Source of the DNA: Clostridiales bacterium
GTDB taxonomy: Bacteria > Bacillota > Clostridia > Christensenellales > CAG-314
Direction: 5' to 3'
DNA length: 5,749 bases
NCBI GenBank assembly: GCA_003537755.1
Contig: DPQS01000061.1
Span: 1 to 5,749 of the forward strand
Every line of letters starts with the position of its first letter. Position 1 is the first letter of the stretch. The notes beneath the pieces were generated by a model, which saw nothing but the letters and a program-made list of their open reading frames with translations, was not told the origin of the DNA and made no database searches. Both the position numbers and the translations under genes were made by a program. Below, one piece after another: positions 1 to 5,608 of the stretch.

Positions 1-1
1 A

Positions 2-145
2 AAACCGTCAAAAATATTATTTGCGCGTGGGCAGAAGTCTGACAGCTACTGGGCACGCCTCAAACCACAAATAAACTACAACGTTGTATTTGCAGGCAAT
101 TTACTGACGCGGCTGCGACAGCAAAACAACGTTGCAAAAGGGTAA
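2..145 (+). CDS. 3' end of an upstream gene, possibly DNA polymerase III alpha subunit (DnaE)
   Basis: An open frame enters from the left edge and runs 47 codons to a TAA at 143-145, four bases before the polA ATG. It is the only + frame open across the whole lead-in; the other two hit stops at about 40 and 72. Its last residues (LLTRLRQQNNVAKG) resemble the usual end of DnaE-type polymerase III alpha subunits, where a short helix is followed by a G-x-x-NV-x-x-K-like tail, and the preceding segment (ILFARGQK, then INYNVVF) could be the strands of the C-terminal OB/tail region. That identity is a weak inference from a short piece; the existence of a gene end is better supported, by the tight abutment with polA. 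The polA Shine-Dalgarno overlaps its last codons, implying one operon and translational coupling. Confidence 0.55.
   Translation, partial: KPSKILFARGQKSDSYWARLKPQINYNVVFAGNLLTRLRQQNNVAKG
136..142 (+). promoter_or_regulatory. Shine-Dalgarno of polA
   Basis: AAAAGGG lies 7 nt before the ATG at 150 and decides that start. An in-frame TTG at 132 would overlap this site and has no leader of its own, so it is not used. The site sits in the last codons of the upstream frame, so terminating ribosomes can hand over directly. Confidence 0.7.
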
Positions 146-149
146 AAAT

Positions 150-2681
150 ATGAACACGAAAAAACTTATGTTGATCGATGGCAACAGCGTGCTTAACCGT
201 GCGTTTTTTGCCTTGCCGCCGATGAATGACAAAAACGGTCACAATGTCAACGCCGTGTACGGGTTTGTCAACATTTTTCTTAAACTTGTCGACACCTACC
301 ACCCCGACAAGATGATTGTCGCTTTTGACAAGCACGGTCACAACTTCCGCAAGGACATCTACCCGGAATACAAAGCCACGCGCAAAAAGATGAGCGACGA
401 CCTTGCCGAGCAAGTGCCCGTCATTCACGACCTGCTTGCCGCAATGAAGGTGCAGATAGTGGAAAAAGCAGGTGTAGAAGCCGACGATATCATAGGTACC
501 ATTGCCAAAGCGTACGACGGGCAAAGTTACATTGTGTCCGGCGACCGTGATATGCTTCAATTGGTGTCGGACAAAACCACGGTAATGCTTACCAAACGCG
601 GCGTTACCGACGTGGACTGCGTTGACGAAACCAACATAGTGGAAAAGTTCGGCTTCACGCCGCAACAGGTGGTTGAGTTCAAGTCGCTTCGCGGCGACAC
701 GTCGGACAACATCCCCGGGGTAAAGGGTATCGGCGACAAAACCGCGCTGGGGCTTGTGCAGAAGTACGGTACGCTGGACAATGTCTACGCCCACCTTGAC
801 GAACAAAAGGGAGCACTGCTGAAAAACCTTACCGAGTGCAAGGACGACGCCTACATGAGCCACGTACTGGGCACAATCGTAACCGACGCCGACGTTGACT
901 TCGACCTCGACTACGACACGCTGTACACGGCGGACCGGGCGGTGTTGAAAAAAATGGAGGACCTTGGTTTCAAAAGCATAATCGGTCGCCTCACCTTTTC
1001 CGACGAAAACGCCGCGCGCGTGGTGGAAGTGACGACCGTCGAGGTTACCACGCTGGACAGCCTCAGACAAGCCGTGACCGATCTGCAAAACGCCGACTAC
1101 ATCGCCTTTTACGACAAAGACAACGCCGTGTACCTTGCCGGCGCAAACGACAAGCAGTACCGCGTAGCGATGTCCGACAGTTTCCTTGACGAGCTTACCG
1201 AACAAAGCGTGTACGACGAAATTGCGCCCCTGCTGTCGGGCAGTGTGCCCAAGGCAGTGTATGACTGGAAGACAACGCGCCATCGCCTTGTAAAAACCGG
1301 CGTGGACATAGTAAACGTGCGCTATGACGTGGCAATAATGCAGTATCTTGTGGAATATCGTGCGCTTAAGGATGTTGAATCGCTGTGTCACGCTTTCGAC
1401 TACACCGAGCCGGGCGCAGGCATTTACGGCATTGCGCAGATACTGGACAAGGCACTTGCCGACGGCGGCGTAACAAAACTCTATTACGACGTGGAACTGC
1501 CGCTTGCCGACCTGCTGTATCGTATGGAATGCGAAGGCGTAAAGGTGGACATGCAACTGCTGGACAAAATGTCGGCGGAAATGCGCGCGCAAATGGAAAC
1601 GCTTACGCAGCGCATATATGAACTGGCGGGGGAAACGTTTAACATAAACAGCCCCAAACAACTGGCAACCATACTGTACGACAAGTTGAAACTGCCAAAG
1701 GGAAAGAAAACGCACAAAGGCTTTGCAACTACCAACAGCGACGCAATGGAATACCTGCGCGACAAACACCCGATTGTCGAGGCGGTGATGGAATATCGCA
1801 AAGTGGCAAAACTGCTTAGCGGCTACGTTGACGGGCTTCGTCCGCTTGTCAAGGGCGGTCTGGTGCATACTACGTTCAATCAGACGCTTACAAGTACGGG
1901 ACGGCTCAGCAGCAGCGACCCCAATCTGCAAAACATTCCCGTGCGCGACGAAATAGGCAAGGAAATACGCCGTATGTTCGTAAGCAAGTACGGATTGTTT
2001 GTCGGCGCGGACTACAGTCAGATCGAACTGAGATTGCTTGCCAACTTCTCGGGGGACGAAAACCTGATAAAAAGTTTCAAAAACGGCGAGGATATACACC
2101 GCATGGTTGCATCGGAACTGCTTGGTATTCCGCAGGAACTTATCACGCACGATCAACGCCGCATGGCAAAGGCTGTAAACTTCGGCATTATCTACGGCAT
2201 AAGCGACTTCGGACTAAGCCAGGGTACCGGACTTACGGTAAGGAAAGCCGCAGAGTATATAGACTTGTACTTTAAGCGTTTCCCCAAAATAAAGCAGTAT
2301 CTCGACGGCAGTGTTGCGCAGGCAAAGGAAACGGGATACGTGTATACCATTACGGGCAGACGTCGTCAGATACCCGAGATTTCGTCAAGCAACTACAATC
2401 TGCGTAGTTTCGGTGAGCGCGCGGCAATGAATATGCCCCTTCAGGGAAGCGCGGCAGACATAATGAAGATAGCAATGCTGCGTGTGGACGAGGCAATGCG
2501 CAAGCAAGGGCTTAAAAGTAAGATAGTGATACAAATACACGACGAATTGATCGTGGACTGCTACCCCGAAGAAGCGGAACGGGTAAAGGCAATACTGAAA
2601 GAAGAAATGGAACACGCGGTGGACATGAACTGTCCGCTTGTTGCCGAAACTGAGGAGGGCGCAACGCTGTATGAAGCGTAA
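150..2681 (+). CDS. polA: DNA polymerase I (5' nuclease plus polymerase; proofreading site degenerate)
   Basis: Cytoplasmic repair polymerase of 843 aa that fills gaps and removes RNA primers and flaps. The 5'-3' nuclease domain (about 4-290) keeps its metal-binding acidic motifs: D10 in IDGNS, D60 in AFD, YKATR at 74-78, EADD at 110-113, GDRD at 131-134, and GDTSDNIPGVKGIG at 182-195 (helix-hairpin-helix). The middle domain (about 295-440) has the 3'-5' exonuclease layout but no intact D-x-E in motif I (it reads FYDKDN at 320-325), so proofreading is probably absent, as known for Bacillus and Thermus Pol I. The polymerase domain (about 445-843) is complete: TGRLSSSDPNLQNIPVR from 583, motif A with D621 (DYSQIELR), motif B/O-helix R670, K674, F678, Y682 (RRMAKAVNFGIIYG), and motif C HDE at 797-799. 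Phe at 678 is the residue linked to ddNTP discrimination. Length is typical for the non-proofreading family. Its last 11 nt overlap coaE. Confidence 0.98.
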   Translation: MNTKKLMLIDGNSVLNRAFFALPPMNDKNGHNVNAVYGFVNIFLKLVDTYHPDKMIVAFDKHGHNFRKDIYPEYKATRKKMSDDLAEQVPVIHDLLAAMKVQIVEKAGVEADDIIGTIAKAYDGQSYIVSGDRDMLQLVSDKTTVMLTKRGVTDVDCVDETNIVEKFGFTPQQVVEFKSLRGDTSDNIPGVKGIGDKTALGLVQKYGTLDNVYAHLDEQKGALLKNLTECKDDAYMSHVLGTIVTDADVDFDLDYDTLYTADRAVLKKMEDLGFKSIIGRLTFSDENAARVVEVTTVEVTTLDSLRQAVTDLQNADYIAFYDKDNAVYLAGANDKQYRVAMSDSFLDELTEQSVYDEIAPLLSGSVPKAVYDWKTTRHRLVKTGVDIVNVRYDVAIMQYLVEYRALKDVESLCHAFDYTEPGAGIYGIAQILDKALADGGVTKLYYDVELPLADLLYRMECEGVKVDMQLLDKMSAEMRAQMETLTQRIYELAGETFNINSPKQLATILYDKLKLPKGKKTHKGFATTNSDAMEYLRDKHPIVEAVMEYRKVAKLLSGYVDGLRPLVKGGLVHTTFNQTLTSTGRLSSSDPNLQNIPVRDEIGKEIRRMFVSKYGLFVGADYSQIELRLLANFSGDENLIKSFKNGEDIHRMVASELLGIPQELITHDQRRMAKAVNFGIIYGISDFGLSQGTGLTVRKAAEYIDLYFKRFPKIKQYLDGSVAQAKETGYVYTITGRRRQIPEISSSNYNLRSFGERAAMNMPLQGSAADIMKIAMLRVDEAMRKQGLKSKIVIQIHDELIVDCYPEEAERVKAILKEEMEHAVDMNCPLVAETEEGATLYEA
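2652..2658 (+). promoter_or_regulatory. Shine-Dalgarno of coaE inside polA
   Basis: GAGGAGG, an almost perfect anti-16S complement, lies 12 nt before the ATG at 2671 and within the last polA codons. It selects 2671 over the longer frame that opens at 2638, and supports coupled translation of coaE with polA. Confidence 0.7.
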
Positions 2682-3249
2682 GGTAATTGCCATATGCGGC
2701 GGCATAGGAAGCGGTAAAAGCGTAGTGGGAAACATTTTGCGCAACTGCGGCTACACCGTGCTGGATTGCGACAAAATTGCGCGTGACGTTGCCGATCTGC
2801 CCGAAACGGTACTTGCGGTAAAAAAACTGCTTGGCACAAATGCGGCTACCAATGACGGCAAGCTGAATCGCGGTTACATCAGAAGCGTTGTGTTTGCCGA
2901 CGACAAACTGTATGCGGACTACGGCAGATTGTTTTACGGCAAGGTTAAGGAACGCCTGACCGCCGAGGCGGAATCGGCTTGCGGAGAGTTTGTTTTTGTG
3001 GAAATACCCGTGTTTGACGCTTTCGACTACGATTGGTACGCGGTGTGGATTGTCAGGAGCGACGTCGTGACGCGCGTCGAACGTGTAAAAAGCCGCGACA
3101 ACGTGACGGTGCAGAACGTGTCGGACATCATTGCGCGGCAAAGCGAGCCGAATGTGGACGAGGCGGTTATCATCCGTAACGACGGCACCCTTGACCGGCT
3201 GAAAGAGGCTGTGTTTGCCGCCCTGAAACAATCGGGCGTGACGAAGTAA
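2671..3249 (+). CDS. coaE: Dephospho-CoA kinase, divergent
   Basis: Last step of coenzyme A synthesis: ATP-dependent phosphorylation of the 3'-hydroxyl of dephospho-CoA ribose, in the cytoplasm. The 192-aa product is near the usual length of about 200. A P-loop GGIGSGKS occupies residues 10-17 at the N-terminus, followed by the family's LDCDKIARD segment with D34 and R38 (the D-x-D-x-x-x-R-type motif of the CoA-binding/catalytic face). An NRGYIRSVVF stretch matches the family's R-x-x-L/I-x-x-x-V/I-F motif. A lid-like segment with RVERVKSRD and a following IIARQ matches the conserved R-x-x-R and Q. The C-terminal VIIRNDGTLDRLK matches the family's final N-D/G-x-x-L motif. Divergent points: the usual HP dipeptide after the VF motif is absent (FYGKV here), and the common PLLFE strand reads IPVFDA. 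It starts inside polA, consistent with the frequent polA-coaE linkage of Firmicutes, but mutM, often between them, is missing. Kinase identity is secure; normal activity is inferred. Confidence 0.9.
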   Translation: MKRKVIAICGGIGSGKSVVGNILRNCGYTVLDCDKIARDVADLPETVLAVKKLLGTNAATNDGKLNRGYIRSVVFADDKLYADYGRLFYGKVKERLTAEAESACGEFVFVEIPVFDAFDYDWYAVWIVRSDVVTRVERVKSRDNVTVQNVSDIIARQSEPNVDEAVIIRNDGTLDRLKEAVFAALKQSGVTK

Positions 3250-3280
3250 TCGCCTGTGAATGGCGTGCGGTGAAACGTAT

Positions 3281-3337
3281 GTCGAGCACCCACTAGTAAA
3301 AAGGGCGCCGAAGGCACGGGTCGTGCACCCACTAATA
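3281..3337 (+). repeat. Two-copy tandem repeat, 39-bp period
   Basis: The 18-mer GTCGAGCACCCACTAGTA at 3281-3298 recurs at 3320-3337 as GTCGTGCACCCACTAATA, matching at 16 of 18 positions, with a 21-bp spacer containing GGGCGCCGAAG. That 11-mer recurs exactly at 3432-3442. The core CGWGCACCYACT also appears inverted at 3893-3904. The repeat lies about 30 bp after the coaE stop. Its function is unknown; it resembles edges of a dispersed repeat more than a coding sequence. Confidence 0.65.
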
Positions 3338-3370
3338 GCAAACAAGTTTTTAATTTGCAACATACAGTTA

Positions 3371-3442
3371 TGTCATACCGAGCGGAACGAAGTGTAGTCG
3401 AGTGTATCTCGCGGAAGCGCCCTTGTGAAATGGGCGCCGAAG
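3371..3442 (+). repeat. Degenerate dispersed repeat, copy A, with GC hairpin
   Basis: It begins TGTCATACCGAGCGGAACG and carries an AGTCGAG and ATCTCGCGG stretch. From memory this matches the common bacterial small-repeat style TGTCAT-N2-CGAGCGAAG...GAATCTC. It ends in a stem GCGCCC (3417-3422) / GGGCGC (3432-3437) with a 9-nt loop. Related heads occur at 3706 and 3782 in the same orientation. Probably a non-autonomous, MITE-like or REP-like element; no transposase is present. Confidence 0.55.
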
Positions 3443-3469
3443 TGATGTAATATGCTTATGGGGTCCTGT

Positions 3470-3590
3470 CGATGTATTGTCACACGTGCGAACGCGTGCT
3501 CGCTCGCTTCACTTCGGGCAATAAAGCCTAATGGTAGGTAGCCTACCCAGCCGCGCCCTCGTTCAGATGTCGCTGTGTGACAACACATCG
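3470..3590. repeat. 121-bp element bounded by a 16-bp imperfect inverted repeat
   Basis: CGATGTATTGTCACAC at 3470-3485 is the reverse complement of GTGTGACAACACATCG at 3575-3590 except for one position (15 of 16). The interior contains a small hairpin GGTAGG-TAG-CCTACC at 3533-3547. A GGGGT outside the left arm may align with ACCCC outside the right arm if a short gap is allowed. The arrangement fits a small MITE or a long-armed structured element. An antisense frame of 73 codons runs through it and copy A, but it has no Shine-Dalgarno and is discounted. Confidence 0.55.
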
Positions 3591-3641
3591 CCACCCCTGA
3601 AGAAGCAGGTTAACAGTTTGTAATTGTTTTGCATACTTTAC

Positions 3642-3678
3642 GTTGATTAACTTCGGCGGACGTAGTTTGGAAATCAAC
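3642..3678. other. Imperfect stem-loop
   Basis: GTTGATT (3642-3648) pairs with AATCAAC (3672-3678). Directly inside, AACT pairs with AGTT after a 4-nt bulge (3668-3671), then a T-T mismatch and a CG/CG pair close a 5-nt GCGGA loop. That gives 13 pairs in 37 nt. No T-tract follows on either strand, so it is not an obvious terminator. Function unknown. Confidence 0.4.
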
Positions 3679-3705
3679 TAAATAGTGCAAATTACCGTCA
3701 GATTA

Positions 3706-3755
3706 CGTCATTTCGACCAAGCAAAGCGCATGGAGAAATCTCCGCGGGAGCGCCA
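3706..3755 (+). repeat. Degenerate dispersed repeat, copy B
   Basis: It starts CGTCATTTCGACCAAGCAAA and continues through GGAGAAATCTCCGCGGGAGCG. This is the closest in the window to the widespread GTCATTTCGACCGAGCGAAG...GGAGAAATCTC small repeat (recalled, not searched). It shares GTCAT-N3-GA-N2-AAGCA with copy C at 3782 and the GTCAT head and GCGCC tail with copy A at 3371. Copies differ enough that they look old. Confidence 0.55.
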
Positions 3756-3781
3756 TTATGAATTCCTTTGAGTATAATCAG

Positions 3782-3826
3782 TGTCATGTTGAGTAAGCAC
3801 CGTGTTCTTCGTTGAGAAGTCGAAAT
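3782..3826 (+). repeat. Degenerate dispersed repeat, copy C
   Basis: It begins TGTCATGTTGAGTAAGCA, matching copy B at GTCAT-N3-GA-N2-AAGCA, and then diverges. It ends GTCGAAAT (3819-3826), the reverse complement of ATTTCGAC at 3710-3717 in copy B, so B and C could also be the two ends of one roughly 120-bp inverted-repeat element. Support rests on short matches. Confidence 0.35.
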
Positions 3827-3861
3827 TTTACTTTGTCGCGTAAATCATTTTACTTTTTTTT

Positions 3862-3889
3862 ACTAAACAACTAACGGTAGTTTTTTAGT
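3862..3889. other. 28-nt AT-rich hairpin
   Basis: ACTAAACAACTA (3862-3873) pairs with TAGTTTTTTAGT (3878-3889) at 11 of 12 positions around an ACGG loop. Only two pairs are G-C. A run of eight T precedes it on the + strand and no good T-tract follows on either strand, so it is at best a weak terminator. Confidence 0.4.
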
Positions 3890-3892
3890 TTC

Positions 3893-3904
3893 AGTAGGTG
3901 CACG
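3893..3904 (-). repeat. Inverted third copy of the CGWGCACCYACT core
   Basis: AGTAGGTGCACG is the reverse complement of CGTGCACCTACT, differing at one position from the core at 3322-3333. Going outward from the shared core on the opposite strand, A-rich sequence follows in both cases. With the copies at 3283 and 3322 it brackets about 570 bp of repeat-rich sequence. Confidence 0.4.
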
Positions 3905-3952
3905 CTCGGGTGGCAATCCCCCGAAATGGTTCCTCTCGAAAAATGCTATTTG

Positions 3953-3972
3953 TTACAATGACTGTATTGTAA
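3953..3972. other. 7-6-7 perfect inverted repeat
   Basis: TTACAAT (3953-3959) and ATTGTAA (3966-3972) are perfect reverse complements around GACTGT. Dimension and symmetry would suit either a weak hairpin or a dimeric repressor operator, but no promoter or gene is recognisable next to it. Confidence 0.35.
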
Positions 3973-4016
3973 GTGGCAGATATAGTGTTGTTGTAGTCGT
4001 CAAAATTTATAAAATA

Positions 4017-4050
4017 CCCCCACAGCGCCGCTACCCCGACCGCCCGCCCC
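4017..4050 (-). other. G-run cluster, possible non-canonical G-quadruplex
   Basis: On the - strand four G-runs of 4, 3, 4 and 5 bases are separated by loops of 1, 5 and 12 nt. The patch is sharply C-rich on the + strand and sits between AT-rich flanks. The 12-nt loop makes folding less certain. It lies about 70 bp beyond the terminator with respect to the phosphatase transcript, so it would not normally be transcribed. Confidence 0.35.
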
Positions 4051-4119
4051 TCATGGTCAAGGTCGTACTTTGTTGGTATGTGGTATTAGGTGGTAGTCGT
4101 GGTTTAGTATTTACACAAC

Positions 4120-4161
4120 AAAAACCGCACCTTGAAACACAAAATCAAGGTGCGGTTTTTT
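4120..4161. terminator. Strong bidirectional intrinsic terminator
   Basis: AAAAACCGCACCTTGA (4120-4135) and TCAAGGTGCGGTTTTT (4145-4160) form a perfect 16-bp stem around a 9-nt loop. On the + strand it is followed by TTTTTT then TACTTTTATTT; on the - strand by TTTTTG. It therefore works in both directions, ending the - strand phosphatase transcript about 145 bp past its stop and stopping any + strand read-through from polA-coaE. Confidence 0.93.
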
Positions 4162-4305
4162 ACTTTTATTTAGTGATTAAAACAAAGTTGTTGTTGATTG
4201 AAATAGAGTTTTGCTTTATTAAATTAAAGTCGCTTTTTGCCATTAGATGTAAGCAAAAAGTTGATACGTATATAAAAATTGTGGTATATTTCCCTTTGAA
4301 ACAAC

Positions 4306-5583
4306 TTACGCACCGATGGCAACGCCTGTCATTATGCCTATTACCGCGTCAAGATGTTCGGCGGGTACACCGGTTGCAAGCAGGCAATTGTAAGTCTTTT
4401 CGGCAAGGGTTTCGCCGTCGGATTCCTTGATGTAGTACACGTAGTTGTCCTGAATGGTAAATACCGTGCGAGAACTTCCTATGTTGCCGAAGTTGGACAT
4501 CAGGTAGTCGCGGTACAGCGTATCTTCGGGCACGCCGCACAAACCGCCCACCAGAAAAGCGATAAGCCCGGTTCTGTCGGTACCGATGTTGCAATGGAAA
4601 ATCATCGGGTACATCGACGGGTCGGCAAGGTAGCGGAAAATACGCACAATCTGCTCATGATTGCCGATAATCAGATTGCTCGTGTTGTAGTCCATCGGGC
4701 AAGGCAAATATTTTACACTTTCGCCGAGCGGACTTGTGTACGTCAGTCCTCCGACCTCGTTGTTACTTACCATACGCAGGTCCATTTCGCTTTTTACGCC
4801 GAGGTAATCGAGCATAAACTCTTTGCCTTTGTCGGTAATTTCCACTCTTACGGTGGTGCTGCTGCTCTTGTTCAGTCGTCCGCAACGGTACAGTAAGCCT
4901 TGTTTTACGCGCGTTCCGTCTGTAGTTTGCCAGCCGCCGAGGTCGCGCACGTTGGTTACGCCGTCTACGTTTATCATCCGCGGTCCGCATTCCGCCGTGA
5001 CAAGCACGGAAATGTCCGACGTTTCCGTTGCGCCGCCGTCCAGATTTGCCGTAACACGCCAGTAGTATTTTGTGGCGATTTTCAGACTGTGAACGTTAAC
5101 ATCGTTGTCAAAAGAGGAAAACGTCCACACGTCTTTGTTAAAGGTCGGGTCGGTAGTCAGTTCCACGGTGTAATCGATTACGGTGTTTGCGTTGTCCGTC
5201 ACGGCTTCGGTTTTCCATGCAAGTTTAAGTTCGTTGGTTTTGCTGAGTTCCTTGCTGCCGTTGGCGTAGGAGGTTGTCATGTACAGTGTGTCATCAAGGC
5301 ATTGTTGTTGTAGTTCGGTGTGCAAATCGACCTTGCCGCCCACAAAATCAAGGCTTATTTTGTATGCTGTCGGCGTAACGTGTCCGCTGCACTTGTTTGC
5401 GCAGTCTTTTTCGGTGCATGTCGGGTCAACGCACAGATTGCACACGGGGCATGTGTGATTGCAGTCGTGTTCGGGCAGTTGCGGCTTGTCTGTATTGCCA
5501 TTGTTGTCGTTGCACGCAAACAGCAGCGCAGACAGTAACAATGCGCAAAGTATTACCGACGCAATTCTGATAAACTTTTTCAT
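4306..5583 (-). CDS. Secreted lipoprotein tyrosine/dual-specificity phosphatase with Cys-rich linker and FN3-like domain
   Basis: Product of 425 aa starting at the ATG at 5583-5581, chosen because AAAGGA lies 8 nt upstream and the protein then begins with a textbook lipoprotein signal: MKKFIR, a hydrophobic stretch, and the lipobox LFAC with lipidated C24. An upstream in-frame ATG at 5640 would bury the signal and is rejected. Residues 25-38 are a polar tether. A Cys/His module follows with C41, H43, C45, C48, C51, C56, C61, C65 and H68. Residues about 73-197 look like a fibronectin type III domain (LAWKT, YTVELTTDPTF, YYWRVTANL). From 203 comes a phosphatase domain of the Y_phosphatase3 type: NVRDLGGW at 211-218, GLLYRCGRL, and the catalytic P-loop HCNIGTDRTG with nucleophile C331 and R337. 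The Lys usual in the related HCxxGKDRTG loop is Thr here. It should be an outer-surface enzyme anchored to the membrane; whether the substrate is a phosphotyrosine protein, phosphoinositide or another phosphoester cannot be told. Confidence 0.9.
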   Translation of the reverse strand: MKKFIRIASVILCALLLSALLFACNDNNGNTDKPQLPEHDCNHTCPVCNLCVDPTCTEKDCANKCSGHVTPTAYKISLDFVGGKVDLHTELQQQCLDDTLYMTTSYANGSKELSKTNELKLAWKTEAVTDNANTVIDYTVELTTDPTFNKDVWTFSSFDNDVNVHSLKIATKYYWRVTANLDGGATETSDISVLVTAECGPRMINVDGVTNVRDLGGWQTTDGTRVKQGLLYRCGRLNKSSSTTVRVEITDKGKEFMLDYLGVKSEMDLRMVSNNEVGGLTYTSPLGESVKYLPCPMDYNTSNLIIGNHEQIVRIFRYLADPSMYPMIFHCNIGTDRTGLIAFLVGGLCGVPEDTLYRDYLMSNFGNIGSSRTVFTIQDNYVYYIKESDGETLAEKTYNCLLATGVPAEHLDAVIGIMTGVAIGA

Positions 5584-5591
5584 TTCTCGTT

Positions 5592-5597
5592 TCCTTT
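5592..5597 (-). promoter_or_regulatory. Shine-Dalgarno of the phosphatase gene
   Basis: AAAGGA on the - strand, 8 nt before the ATG at 5583. It lies just outside the predicted leader helix (5609-5677), separated from it by an A-rich stretch, so it appears accessible. Confidence 0.75.
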
Positions 5598-5608
5598 GTT
5601 TTTTTTGT

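Larger units (their letters stand above)
3250..4119. other. 870-bp intergenic block rich in repeats and stem-loops, no protein gene
   Basis: No frame on either strand has a plausible start, Shine-Dalgarno and recognisable product. The block contains a short tandem repeat, degenerate dispersed-repeat copies, inverted repeats and hairpins (listed separately), separated by AT-rich stretches. No strong intrinsic terminator was found immediately after coaE, so its transcript may run through much of this block. It is probably an accumulation of small non-autonomous repeats in a safe spot between convergent genes; that is inference. Confidence 0.6.

Noticed and set aside
132..149. TTG at 132 as the polA start
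   Set aside because: It overlaps the good Shine-Dalgarno for the ATG at 150, and the family N-terminus starts just before the LMLIDGNS strand.
60..2156. 698-codon open frame antisense to polA
   Set aside because: It lies opposite a fully conserved polymerase, has low-complexity His/Val/Phe-rich composition typical of a reverse-frame shadow, and shows no domain.
3251..3265. CGCC-N7-GGCG stem as a coaE terminator
   Set aside because: Only four pairs and no T-tract.
2512..3363. 283-codon antisense frame across the polA end, coaE and the repeat block
   Set aside because: It crosses two real genes and repeat sequence, with no ribosome site or recognisable motif.
3373..3594. 73-codon - strand frame through the repeat block
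   Set aside because: Its GTG start has no Shine-Dalgarno and its extent matches the repeat element; open frames of this kind commonly arise inside dispersed repeats.
3371..3826. CRISPR array
   Set aside because: Repeat copies are degenerate, few and irregularly spaced (335 and 76 bp), with no cas genes.
3893..3960. tRNA-like sequence (GGTTCC...CGAA stretch)
   Set aside because: No acceptor or anticodon arms can be paired around it.
4233..4260. CTTTTTGC / GCAAAAAG inverted repeat as a phosphatase terminator
   Set aside because: The stem is AT-rich with a 12-nt loop and has no following T-tract; the hairpin at 4120-4161 is far better.
4053..4430. 125-codon + strand frame
   Set aside because: It runs through the strong terminator hairpin and into the antisense of the phosphatase 3' end; no ribosome site.
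4354..4896. 180-codon + strand frame
   Set aside because: Antisense shadow of the phosphatase domain.
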